This document shows, piece by piece, positions 46,381 through 58,900 of a DNA stretch of 64,000 bases. The notes beneath the pieces were generated by a model. The model did not search any database. It was not told the DNA's origin and worked only from the letters and a program-made list of their open reading frames with translations. The translations under genes and the position numbers were made by a program. The DNA is from Coriaria nepalensis (Eukaryota; Streptophyta; Magnoliopsida; Cucurbitales; Coriariaceae), in contig CP114490.1 of assembly GCA_027186245.1 (NCBI GenBank), positions 2,991,001 to 3,055,000 on the forward strand, given 5' to 3'. How positions within the stretch are numbered: the first letter of the stretch is position 1; every line of letters starts with the position of its first letter.

Positions 46381-48042
46381 AGAGAAAGAGGGGATGGATA
46401 AAGCTAAGTACTTGAAAGAGACTTTTTCTAAAATTATTGCGTTTTTATTTATTTATTTTTTTCTAGTTGGGTCAAGAAGACAAAGCCATTATATCGTGTT
46501 CGTGAGAATATTTTCCATTTGCTTTTCTGCTGCTCCTTTCGTGCGGGTCGGGTTCGGCAGCTACGGAGCAGCTACTTTATGAGCAAAAGGTTCGAAATTT
46601 TGCAGCTTCCGAGGATTGATTTGCTCTCTTTCTTCAATTCTGAGTAAAATTTGTAAATACCCACCTCAAAATCTCTGATTTTATTTGTTTATTTCTGTTT
46701 TCCTGTTTGTACTTGCTAAGAGAGCAGATTTGCATGGTTGCGTATTGTTTTAAATTTGGAGAAATCTATGCTTTTTTAGAGTTTATGATTTGTTCTAAAA
46801 TGGGGATTTTTTTTTTTTTTTTCTGCTGTGGAATTATATATATTTTTTTTTTGGTTTTTGTGTTCTTGGGATTCTCTTTTTCTATATTGGTAGCTTAATG
46901 GGAATTTGATTCCTGCTTATCTGCGTGTTCTTAAGTACGAATTTTATGATATTCTCATCTTGGAATATAATTTTCATTTGTACTTTTAAAGCATAATGGT
47001 GTTCTGTTAGCTTCTCTCTCTATAGTTTGTGAGCTGGAGGATTTAGAGTAGGATTTAGCTTTGATGTCATAGTATGATATGAATTTTTGGTTTAAATAGT
47101 ACTGATTGTACGGATTTTCTGTTTTGATGATTGGGCGGAGAAGTAAAATCATGGGCTTAGTTGAAGGGTAGACTTCTATTAGAAGGTAGTTGCAAACTTG
47201 AGCTGGTGTGAATAAACTGGAGTTCGATCAAACTATATTTTGGTAAACCGTGATGTGAACAGGAGTTTGCAGTTGGGTCTTTGAAAAATTGGAGTGCATA
47301 TCCAAACATGATTTTGAGTTGGAATGAGTGTGTGGTTATGTGTGATCAAAAAATTTCTTTGTCAAGTTTAAGGTTATATATAATCATACTACTTGAAGTA
47401 AGCAATAAGAAGAAGAGAATATTAAGATGGGTGAATGATAATAGGTGAAAATATCTATCAAGAGATGAAAGCACATAAAAAGCTGGACATGGCATCTTTC
47501 TAGGATAGGATGAGAGAATGTAATCTGATTATTATTTGGGGCATATCCATCATATATATACCTATGAATAAAATCAATGTGAAATGCTAAAGGGATTCAG
47601 GTAGAATGAATAAAAAGAAGGCCCATCATCATGTCAGTTATCCAAACCCAACTATCTTGTGCTTTCGCTGTTTTTTTTTTTCCCTCTTCCTAATGGAATT
47701 AAATTCGCCTAATTAGTTGGTCATTTGTAGTTGATTGAGCATTCTATGTTGTGTTCCAGGAAACCACCAGTCTTATGAGATTGTGGTTGTTAGTGTGCAT
47801 TTGGCAAAGAGTTTGCAAACTAGAATTTAGCTAAACTCTGTTTTTGTTATATTGACGGGCAAATTGGATTTTGGATGAAAAGCATTTGAACAGAGTTTTG
47901 GACAAACTGGAGTTTCAAGGGCTTCACCAATATACAAGCTTAGTCTCTTGATACAACCATTCTTAACATTTGACTGGAATTGTGTTTTTTAGGTACAAAA
48001 TCAGCTGAAAACTTTTTTTTGCGGGGGAGGACTCTCTAATCT
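46381..48042 (+). promoter_or_regulatory. Probable 5' UTR and leader intron of the MYB-CC gene
   Basis: A leader exon around 46400-46640 followed by a long T-rich intron ending at TTTTTTAG near 47991 is the simplest reading. The coding start is at 48043. The exact transcription start is not visible. Confidence 0.4.
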
Positions 48043-50494
48043 ATGTCTTCATCTTACCCTGTTCTTCATATGCCTATGGAAGACAAGTATCCAAAAAGGC
48101 CAGAACCATTTGAAGTTTTTTCAGAAAGGGAACTTATGAAGAAGCCCCTTTCACAGGCTCCCACTATGGTTTCAAACACCCGAACTGTGGGCCATCTTTT
48201 TTCATCACCCTCGGCATTTCCGTATGATATCCATTTCCCTTCACTTTCGCTGCATGAAGGGCAATCTCATCATTCCCCATTTATTTCTCAGTCTGCAAGT
48301 GCCCGTAATTCCCAGCCAGTAGTAGTACAATCTACAGCATTAACTGACCCAGATGAACAGAATATTCCCTGGTCTGGGGAGCCACTTCAGGATCTTCTTG
48401 ACTTTTCGGACAATGTCCCACCTGGACAGAATGGCCAGGGGGAGTTCATTGCGGGCCCCATGACATCAGACGACCAGTCCAAAAGAACAGATTGGCCAAC
48501 TTGGGCTGATCAGTTTATCTCAGTTGATGATAGTCTGGAAGCAAATTGGAGCGAGATTTTTGCTGACTCTACCATTGCTGATTCTAAATTAGAGGTTTGT
48601 TTTCAATTCAATTTGCATTTGATTCAGGGTTTGAAAACTAGGGTGCATTTGGGTAGGTATTTCAAATGGTATTTTGACACTAAAATCCAATTTGAGACCA
48701 AAATCCAGTTTCAAAATACACTAAGTTAAGAAGACCCACAAAATCTTAGATTTTTGTTTAGCCAAATTATTGTCTCAATCACTTCTCCAAATGTGCCCCA
48801 AGTTTTGTGGGCCCAAAATAGATTTTAGATTGATGGCCAGTTTGTCTGGGCATTTATACAATCCCTTTGGATTGATTTCAATAAATTTCCAAATTCATAA
48901 ATAAATATGCCACATCAATATAAATCTAATCTTATAAAGAAAATCCAGTTTTAGAAATTCAGTTCTAAACCAGTTTATGCAAACTGGTGTCTCATATTTT
49001 GGAGTTTTTGAACTCTAGACCAAAATGGACCCTGATTACTGACTTGTGTCATCATGTGCCATATCTTCGTTTCTTGGTCCCTTTTATCATTTGATATCTT
49101 GTAAGCATTGTTTCTCAGGTGCCAAAGCCATTATCTATTCTTCAGGGACCACAGGCCCAAATCGGTCAAAGGGAGATACAACCATCTGGGGAGCTCCAAT
49201 CTCCTAACTCCTCATCCGCCACGCCTGCAACGCGACCCCGAATGCGGTGGACCCCAGAGCTTCACGAGGCCTTTGTGGAAGCTGTCAATCAGCTTGGTGG
49301 CAGTGAAAGTATTTTCACCTTCTTTACTTATTTCTATTTAATCAATGAAAAAAAATCATAAGGCTTTCTCTTGACTTTCGATGTTCTACTTAAAAGGAGC
49401 CACTCCTAAGGGGGTTTTAAAGCTCATGAATGTTGAAGGCCTGACCATATATCATGTAAAAAGCCATCTCCAGGTAACTTGACCAGCTTATCCTTGTTTG
49501 ATTTTCCTTCTCTCTGAGAAGCTTGTTATCAATATCACAATTTTTTTTCTTTTTTTCAATTCAGAAATATCGAACCGCCAGATACAAACCTGAATCATCA
49601 GAAGGTAGACTGTTGAATTTTCATCCATCATGTATCCTATATTGACCTTTATGCTTGGAAAATATCGTGTATCGCGAATTTTATTATTTATTCAGGAAGA
49701 AAAACAAAGCAGTTGGACAATTTGCTAAATTTGTGTGACTTGCCTCTCTCTATTCAGGGACTTCAGAGAAGAAACTGACTCTCGGTGAAGAAATGAAAAC
49801 TCTAGACTTGAAAACGTAAGTGTGTGTATATATATATAAATATATAAGCTACAATTTTTCATGTTATGCTATTTACATTGGATTGGAATTACAGGAGTAT
49901 GGGCATAACCGAAGCATTACGATTGCAAATGGAAGTGCAGAAGCGGCTCCACGAACAGCTCGAGGTATGCACTTGCATTTCATCTTTGCATTTTATTTTT
50001 TATTCTTATACTGGATGTAAATATTATGAACAGAGGTAAGGCTTCAAATTTTTATAAACAAAAGTCAAATATTTTTTGTTTTCTTTGTATCATTTCTATT
50101 GATAGTTTGGCTTTTATTGAATAAAAAACAGATTCAAAGGAACTTGCAGCTAAGAATCGAAGAACAAGGCAGGAATCTTCAAGAGATGTTCGAGAAACAA
50201 AGAAAGATGGAGAACGAGAAGTTTTCAAAGGTCGATGACTTATCGACCTCAGTTCAAGTTAATGATCAATCAGAAGAAACCTCCGAGCCAGGTCAAGACA
50301 TACCAGATATAGGGACAAGTAATGCCAAAGTAGCCACACAGGAACACGGTTCTAGGTCCGAAAATAAGAAGCAAAAGGCCCGAGAAAGCACAAGCAGCGA
50401 GAAAAATGAACAGTGCAATGAAATTGGTGGGGAGTGTAGTGGCCCGGACACAAAACGAGCAAGAACAGCAGATGAAACAGTGACATCATCATAG
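48043..50494 (+). CDS. MYB-CC transcription factor, PHR1-like, seven coding exons
   Basis: Nuclear regulator of the phosphate-starvation response class, which binds P1BS elements as a dimer and is restrained by SPX proteins. CDS exons 48043-48594, 49119-49308, 49397-49473, 49565-49604, 49758-49815, 49895-49964 and 50132-50494 total 1,350 nt (449 aa) in frame. The N-terminal 220 residues are Ser/Pro-rich. The single MYB/GARP repeat reads [21 protein letters not shown], then [21 protein letters not shown] and [10 protein letters not shown]. The coiled coil follows with [16 protein letters not shown], the CC-family signature, and continues through [20 protein letters not shown]. The C-terminus is acidic and Ser-rich. 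Whether it is PHR1 or a PHL paralog needs a tree. Confidence 0.93.
48640..49033. mobile_element. Possible MITE in intron 1 of the MYB-CC gene
   Basis: A 394-bp segment is bounded by imperfect terminal inverted repeats, AGGGTGCATTTGGGT at the left and (reverse complement of the right) AGGGTCCATTTTGGT, 13 of 15 matching. It has no coding capacity. No clear target-site duplication flanks it, so the call is tentative. Confidence 0.4.
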
Positions 50495-51194
50495 ACTGGC
50501 TGAATTTGTGCTGGTTGTGCTCTTAGAACTAGGATTTCTACGGGACACGGGGTGAGCCTCATTTGTTTGGACGGAACCAGGACAGGGTCAGGTTTTCCAT
50601 GTTTCTCTGCAATATGTAAATTATTATGACATTCTTGTTTTGCTTTGTCATCAATGAAGGATTCATATTTTCTTTTTGTCTAGTATAGTGATTTTCTTAT
50701 TCTCTTCCAATTAGGTAGGAATTTTTTAGCGGACTTCATGAACTAGTGATGTTCTCCAGGCCATGATTATATGTATAATATAATAAGCTATATCTCTAAT
50801 AAGAGATTTTATGTGGATATATTTAGTTTTTTTCCCTCCGTAATCAGAGATATTCAGACTAGCTGATTTAAACATGGCAACAGCTGACCGGCACACTGGC
50901 AATACCGGATTAATCCTCCCAGAGCCCGGCCCGACCATCCCGCCGTGGATATTTTAGGTATTTTTTGGGACAGTTTCAGAACTTACTTTTAAAGAGCATC
51001 CAACCTTTGTTTTATAGACACTAATAAAACAATCGTACATGTTTTTATCTTACATTTTGATTTAAAAATAAAAAATAAGATGAAACAGAGCAGTTATGGG
51101 ATAAGAAGTAGAGAGACAGAAGATCGCTTTTCTCTGTAAAATCTTAAACGAGATTTCTCAAAACAACTTTGATCGAGGAAGAAGAAGAAGAAGG
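50495..51194. other. 3' UTR of the MYB-CC gene and upstream region of the PEX12 copy
   Basis: No separate gene. The segment 51100-51194 has a GA-rich stretch (GAAGAAGAAGAAG) directly before the PEX12-like start codon and may be its retained 5' UTR. Confidence 0.45.
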
Positions 51195-53600
51195 ATGTTG
51201 TTTCAAGTAGGAGGGCAAGGGACACGTCCCACGTTCTTCGAGATGGCCGCGGCTCAGCAGCTCCCTGCTAGTCTTCGCGCCGCTATCACTTACTCCATCG
51301 GCGTATGCTTCTCCCTCCTTCTCTCTCTCTGAGAGATGCATCTATTGGGTATTTATCATTTCTCTTTTGCTTAGAAGGTTCAGTGTGATATGCATTTTAT
51401 TTTAACAGGTATTAGCTCTTAGAAGACCTTTCCTCCATAGGGTGTTAGACTATGAAGATGAAGTCTTTGGTCTACTAATGCTGGTTCTTGATACTCATAG
51501 CTTACGTGTTGCAGGAAATTCCTGAGTTCTGACGCACAATTTTATGTGTTTTATTGCAGTCTTCTTTGCCTAAATATGGTTTATGGTTTCAAACTTTCTT
51601 CAGATGCCTCTTTTTCTTAGTCTTTGTATGGATTACGGAGGGCAGCGGTGAAGATAAAAATGAAGAGGGATGATACCCTTTTGAAATCAGGGGATGGAAT
51701 TCATCACACTGGATTAGAAAGACATCAAAAAGTTCTTTCAGTTGTTTTCCTGGTACAGTCTCTTGGTCTTGATCATTTTTTGTTTAACTTAATTGTCTCT
51801 GCCTCTTCCCTCGAAGATATTTCAAATTTCTCATATTATTTTGGTTTGTATTAGTCATTATATATAGAGTTTTATGGTAAATAATTTTCTTCCTAAAAGA
51901 TTTATCAAGAGAATTGAGAAATGATTTCTGAACTGGAATATGTGGTTAGGTTGTGTTGCCTTATTTCAAGTCAAAGCTGCATTCAATCTATAATAGAGAA
52001 AGGGAAGCCAGGCTCCAAGCTAGTTTATGGGGGGATGATGATGACAGATACAATGATTTTGAGCATCACAATGGAGGAAGGGATTCTTTTGTTTCTAGGA
52101 GAACTTTGAGTTCAGATGCATCAGTCAGAGCACGTTTGGTGAAGAGGATTCAAAAAATTGTCGGAGTTTGTTACCCATGGCTACATGCTAGTGGTGAAGG
52201 TAGCCTCCTTAAGTATCAGTTAAGTTCATATAATATAGTCCACGTCAATCATGAAATGTTACTAATACTAAATGTGTTATTAGGCTTTAGTACTTTCGAG
52301 TAATAGAAGTGAAATTGAAAAAAAAATAAATAAATAAAATCCTGAAGTTTGTATTTGTTTAATAACCATTAATCTAGTGATTGGTGAGATCCTGTGCATC
52401 AATTTCCATTACCCTGACTAGAACTACAATTACGTGGTATATGGAGAGATCTATCCCACATAGATTCTAAATTGCCTCGTGAGCTTGCCAAGAATCTTTA
52501 AATTTTTTTCCTATCTAGTCATGTAATTCTCAGTTGTGAATATGTAAATTCTATTGTAAAATATTTCACTGCAAGCTAGATTTATCCAAAAATGCAGGGC
52601 TGTCATTTGCTTACCAGCTGTTATATTTGCTGGATGCTGCTGGATTCTATTCTGTAGGACTACAATTAATCGGGATTCATGTCTGTCGAGCTACAGGCCA
52701 AGAACTGGTAATCTTGCCAAGAATTGTAGTGAAATTTGTGGAGGGTGATGCATTCATGCTTTTATTGTTGACAGTAGTATCTGCTATTTTTGACCACCAG
52801 CTTCCGTATTTTTCTCTCCTTCCTACCTTGTCATTAGGCCTATTAAACTTAGGTTACTAGTGTGTGAAAGGGATTCCAAGATTGCTCCCGAAGAAGTTGT
52901 AATCACCCAAAAATGCTGAGTCACGAACCTGTGATATTTTTGTAGGAGTGACATTCAAATGGATTCTAAGGAATTCCTCTCTTTAATTCAAAATCTTGTA
53001 GTGTCTAAGTGTTAGTGGAATGGATAACATCTCAAGGGCATTTTAGTCTAGTAGAAAATATCGTCATGCCTCACGTAATTTTCTTGAGATACCTTGCTTG
53101 CAACGTATCCAACCTTAAGATGTTTTCTTATTGTGTTTGGGTCTTCTATCCCTAGTACATTAAACTTTTGTCAAAATAACAACTCTGGCAGATGAGTAAG
53201 TATTGCACTGAGCAGTTAGCAGAAACATTAGAGTATACTGCTCCAAGATATTGATACATCAATCATAGATATGATATAATTTTATAAACTTATCCTGTTT
53301 TGGTTAAAGCTACTGGATAGGTCAGTTGTCCTGTTTAGTGAAATTAGACATTTATTAATTTTAAAAACTGCATTGATGGATTCTTCTTGTTGGATGTTGA
53401 TCTTTGCTCATAGCCACATACATGGTTACATTGTATTAGGTTCTATAGATAAACCATACAGTGGTTATAAGTCCCTTACCATTTCTCATTTCTTAGTATG
53501 CAATCTTTTTTTGATGTCAAGGTAGATGGACACTTCGTCCAGAATTTCGAAGATAAGAAGCCATGAACGTAACAGACTCCGTGGCCCTCCATGGTTGAAG
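51195..53600 (+). pseudogene. PEX12: Truncated non-processed copy of PEX12
   Basis: Matches the N-terminal two thirds of peroxin 12, a peroxisomal membrane RING-finger ubiquitin ligase of the matrix-protein import machinery. Exon-like blocks are 51195-51302 (MLFQVGGQGTRPTFFEMAAAQ), 51409-51514, 51604-51752, 51950-52199, 52598-52707 and 53526-53600 (MDTSSRISKIRSHERNRLRG). Introns are retained, so this is a DNA-level duplicate. Three faults are seen. The donor after 51514 reads GA where GT is expected. A TAG at 51618-51620 sits in frame in exon 3. After RGPPWLK at 53600 I find no further exons, so the last membrane segments and the RING domain are missing. A truncated product is not expected to work in ubiquitination. 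Confidence 0.85.
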
Positions 53601-54830
53601 GTTCTACTTCATTTCTTTTCTTTGATCGGTCTAGTCAGTATACCTTATTCTCTGGTTTCAATGTAGTGTTCCTTACAAAAGGAACCGAGCTCGGCGTCTA
53701 TGAATGCTTCAATATTGATCTCCTTTACGCAAGGATCCAAATGATCAGTGAAATACAAAAGGAATAACTGCTGAAATGAATGTGGAGAAGATTCACTAAC
53801 AAAGCAGGAAGAAGAAAAATGTTCAATTAGCAAACCGTCTTATAGGATTCCCTTACATGGTCAGTTTTTAGTTTCTTAGTGTTTCTCTCTATATTTCTAT
53901 GTTTCTGTTGTATTATTATTCTAGATATACGTCTGTATATTCATCTTAGTTTGAAAATTATTTGGGGTCAAAATCCTAATTATTTGAAAGTTGATGGTGC
54001 CAATAACTTTTCACTTTTTAAAGAATGGTCCACCGTACATGATCTCCTTTCCCAAATCCCTTTCTCCGTTAGTCACATATCCAATCATGAGCCCCCATTA
54101 AAGACCAATTATATGTCTTTCAAAGTTAGCAATTCGTGTAGAATTTTTTTTATGAAAAAAAGTCAGACTTGTCTTATTACTAACTCCGAGACCAAGTCCA
54201 AATTACTGTCAGAACTACAGAGCCTGTAGAAATATGAAACAAACTGGGTTCGGTCAAACTGGGCTCACGATTGGAACATTGTCAAGAAAGTATGTAATAT
54301 GCGTTTGCAGAAAACTGAAAACGAAAATCACAGTTTGGAGTTGCTTTTAATCATATATTTTTCATTATTTATATCCCAAAAAAACGCGTTAAGTGAAAAA
54401 ACAAGAAAACAAATTTTTTTATTTTTTTTTCCCCTTCTGTTTGGCCATCAAGAAAACAAGATGGTGGTGGGAGAAACTTCAGAGAAAGAACGTGCATATC
54501 AAATCATAGAACAAGCCTTACCCGTAACATTCTACTATCATCTCTTTTTTCTTCTTTTTTCTACTATTATCTACTAAATTGGGAAATTAAGTTTGATTAA
54601 TTAGCAGCCGAAGAAGAAAAAGTCTGTTTTTTTTCATAGTTTACTTTTATTATATATATATATATATATATATCGACATCTTCCAGAAAATAAAAATAGC
54701 AATAAGTACAATTTTCTTGGTGGGTACTGTTTCCTCTTCATTCTCCCTTATCTGTTCATATTTCTGCCATAGCCATATAGCCATAGCCATTTTTAAGCTT
54801 TCAAAACACCATTATTTGTGCTACCAAATT
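53601..54830. other. Interval with no recognised gene
   Basis: This is where the missing PEX12 3' end would be expected. Open frames at 53879-54229 and 54299-54577 show no family motif. An AT dinucleotide run lies at about 54652-54673. Confidence 0.4.
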
Positions 54831-55978
54831 GTATAGAGAGAGAGAGAGAGGAACTTTTCATTGATCTACCGGTTTTCAGATCTCCCTAATTTACTTGAAT
54901 TCAGGGTGTGATCTTACTTTTGCTTTTTCTCTACCTTGAGAAAACACAAACTGCAATCAACTAAGAAGAAAGGAAGAAGACAAACGGGAAGAGAAGAGCA
55001 TTATTGTCTGGTATGTTCTCCTTTTAGTAATTACTATCTCCTTCCAAGCTATTACTTAATTCACAAGCAACCATGAAAAAAAAAAATTCATGTAGAAATG
55101 GTGAAGGAAATCTGTCTATCAATCTACATGTGTGTATAGGAACTATAAGATACAACTTCTAAATCATTCATGAATTTTTTTTAGGGGTGAACAAAAGTCC
55201 CAATTTCGGGACGATTTCAAACCTGATAATGATAATTGAACTGATTTTAAAAGTACTAGTTAATATTAAAAAGAGAGTAAAAATATATACATTTTTCTTC
55301 TTCTTTTCTCCTCCTTATCTTCTTTTCTTCTCTTTTCTTCTCTTTTCTTCTTATTAGATATAATTCACTTTTTAATCCTTATATAATTTAAATTTTACAA
55401 ATTCATCCATATTTTAACTCCGATGAACCTTTTTAGCCTTTATTTTGTTAAAATCAAACTTTTCGATTATTACAATTATTTTTTTTGATAAAAGAGCTTA
55501 AATGGCATTTTTAAATACGTCAACATATATAATTAGACAACATGTGTAAATTCCAATTTTTAATATTACCAAGCTAACAATAAAATATTAAAAGTATAAA
55601 TTTGATCTAATTTAATCTGTTTTCTTTACAACTTTGTCCAAAAAAAAAATTTTATGTTATATTTTCTTCCCCTTTAATTTTTTTTTTCTTTTTCCGCCCC
55701 ATCTCGTAGCCATGGCAGCAGCTTCCGGGATTGGTACTGGGATAGTCAAAACTGGGTTGGTACTACTCTCCCGGACCGATGGGACTTTTGCCCACCCTAA
55801 ATTTTTATTCAACATCTTACTTATGGATAATGGACATCAATAAGTTAGAGGCTTAACTGATTTCCAATAATAGAATTTTCTATTTATTCGTTGGGAAGGA
55901 AGTGATTCCTAGTTCCCTACTACTAAAATAATCACATCACTACATGTTCGTGACATTGTTATAATGATATATACGCAG
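54831..55978 (+). promoter_or_regulatory. Leader exon and leader intron of the NLR gene
   Basis: A GA microsatellite (54835-54850) lies in the presumed 5' UTR exon, which ends near 55013 at CTG|GTATGT. The leader intron runs to a CAG acceptor at 55976-55978, placed so that the start codon is the first triplet of the next exon. The open frame at 55634-55843 lies inside this intron and is not supported as coding. Confidence 0.5.
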
Positions 55979-58900
55979 ATGGCGGAGATCGCGGCAACTG
56001 TTGTGGGCCCCATAGCCGAAAAAACAACAGGATATGCAATCAACCAGATTGTCCGACAAGTTGGTTACTTAGTTCACTACAAGAGCAACCTTGATGAATT
56101 CAAAAAACAACTCAAGAAGCTAACTGACAGAAAGGACAGCATCCAACATGCAGTTGATGAAGCAAAACGAAATGGGAAAGAAATCGAACCTGCAGTCCTA
56201 AACTGGTTTGGTAATGAAAACTTTTCTAATTGTTTTTCATTCATTGAATAGAGGCATCCTGATTCCTCTTATAGAGGAGAAAACACAAAAAATAGGAAAC
56301 TAAAGAAAATAGGAAACTAACCTAAAATTAGCTATCTAGCTGTACTAGTAACTTCCTAATTTACACCATTGACTGATTTTCATTTACAGCTAACGGTCCT
56401 CTATAATTACATATATTTCTTTCCTTTTCTACACTTCCCCTCAAGCTGGTTGGAAGATATCCTCCATAGCTAGCTTGCCAATTAACTCGTTGAATTGTTC
56501 ACTGGGAAGCCCCTTAGTAAGCACATCTGCAACTTGCTGAGTAGTGGGAATATAGGGCATACAGATCAGTCCTTTTTCTATTTTTTCCTTGATGAAGTGT
56601 TTGTCGACCTCCACATGCTTTGTTCTATCATGGAGTACTGGATTATGAGCAATTGAGATTGCAGCTTTATTGTCACAATACACTTTCATAGGTAGTGGAT
56701 TAGAAACTTTCAACTCTTCCAGTAGTCTCTTAATCCACAAGACCTCACAAATCCCATGAGCAACTGATCGAAACTCAGCTTCTGCGCTACTTCTTGCCAC
56801 TACATTCTGCTTCTTACTTCGCCATGTAACAAGATTGCCACCAACAAACGTGCAATAGCCAAAAGTTGATCGTCTATCAACAACACTTCCAGCCCAATCC
56901 GCATCAGTATAGGCTTCAACTTGCAAGTGCCCACGATTCTTGAATAACAAACCTCTTCCAGGAGTCCCCTTTAAATACCTGAGAATTCTATAGACTGCAT
57001 TGAAGTGTTCTTGTCCGGGCAAATGCATAAATTGACTAACCATGCTAACTGCAAATGCTATGTCTGGACGAGTATGCGACAAGTAAATTAGTTTGCCAAC
57101 AAGTCTCTGGTATTGTTCTCTGTTCAGAATTTCTTCAGGTTTAAGATGCTGTAATTTGATATTGAGCTCAATAGGTGTTTCCGCTGGTTTACACCCTAAC
57201 AAGCCTGTTTCATTAAGTAAATCAAGAACATATTTACGTTGATTCACAAATATACCTGCTTTGGATCTAGCAAACTCCATTCCAAGAAAGTATTTTAGTG
57301 TTCCTAAATCCTTGATCTCGAAGTCGGTTGCAAGTCTCTTCTTCAGTTTTTCTAGTTCTTCACTATCATCACCTGTCATGACTATATCATCCACAGAAAC
57401 AATTAGTATAGCAACTCTACCTCCTCTACCATGTTTATAGAACATAGTATGATCAGCTAGGCTTTGACAATACCCACAATTCTTTACAGATTTCCCAAAT
57501 CGTTCAAACCAAGCTCTAGGAGATTGCTTGAGACCATACAATGATTTCTTTAGTCTACAGACTTTCTTTGATCCCAAATTTTTCTCAAACCCGGGTGGAA
57601 GACTCATAAAAACTTCTTCCTCAAGATCACCATTTAAAAAAGCATTTTTTACATCCAATTGATGTAATGGCCAGTTCAAATTTATAGCAAGAGATAGTAA
57701 AATTCTGATTGAGTTTATCTTGGCTACTGGAGCAAAGGTCTCCTGATAATCAATCCCATAGGTTTGAGTAAACCCCTTAGTTACTAATCTTGCCTTATAC
57801 CGTTCTATGCTACCATCTGCTTTACACTTCACAGTAAAGACCCATTTGCATCCTACAATCTTCTTCTCCTTAGGCAAGTCAACTATCTCCCGAGTACCAC
57901 TTCTCCTAAGAGCATTCATCTCTTCCATCACTGCTAATTTCCAATTTGGATCACTAAGAGCTTCCTGAATGTTTCTCGGGACAAACAAGTATGATATTTT
58001 TGAGGTAAATGCCTTATGAGTGTGAGAAAGTTTGTCATATGAAAGATATTGAGCAATGGGATATCTAGGAATCCTAGTGCAATTTCGGATTCCTTTTCTA
58101 ACAACAATGGGAATATTAAGATTTGATGATTCTTTGCTAGGGAAAGTGATGGGAACTAAAGATGAGTTAGGATCGGAAATACCTGTGATAACTGCAGGGC
58201 CAGTCCCCAAGGATTGTGATTGATCATTACTAAGAGTAACTTGCTGCCTTTGACTCTTTTGATGATGTTTTCTCCGGGTATAAACCAAGAGCTCACTGTT
58301 AGAATCATTTTTATCCGGCTGTAGTAGTGATTCTTCCCCTGTTTTAGATACAATACTGTTTGGCATTATATTACCATCACTTCCTTTATTGTTCTCAGTA
58401 TCATCACATTGCTCCAGACTTTGAAGATCATTAATGGTAGGATGATAGGAATGAGGTATAACAGTCAAGATTACTTTTGGTAAAGGGTTAGGAGATCAAT
58501 CCCAAAAAATTTCTTCCATTACCTCATTCTCCCCCTGAAGAGTATTTTTGTGAAAGTAGGATTTATTTTCAAAAAAAGAGACATCCATATTGACATACAT
58601 TTTTCCTGTTTGGGGATTATAACACTTATATCCCTTTTTATTTGAGGCATACCCTATGAACACACATTTTTCTGCCCTTGGATCAAGTTTAGATTGAGTG
58701 TTATTAGGTATACGAACAAAAACAATACAACCAAAAACCTTTAGAGGTAAATCGGAGTACATTCTAGAAAAGGGAAAACAGTTTTTAAAACATTCTAGAG
58801 GTGTGCTATATTTTAAAACACGTGTAGGCATTCTATTAATTAAGTAAGTTGCTGTTAGAACAGCTTCTCCCCAAAGATATTTTGGAACATTCATCGAAAA

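Noticed and set aside
46114..46381. Open frames on both strands upstream of the MYB-CC gene
   Set aside because: Mutual shadows in a GC-richer promoter or leader segment; no motif on either strand.
53879..54229. 116-codon open frame after the PEX12 copy
   Set aside because: Does not match the missing PEX12 C-terminus or any family I recognise.
55634..55843. 69-codon open frame upstream of the NLR gene
   Set aside because: Lies inside the inferred leader intron; a GAG-free, motif-free frame with a poly-T start.
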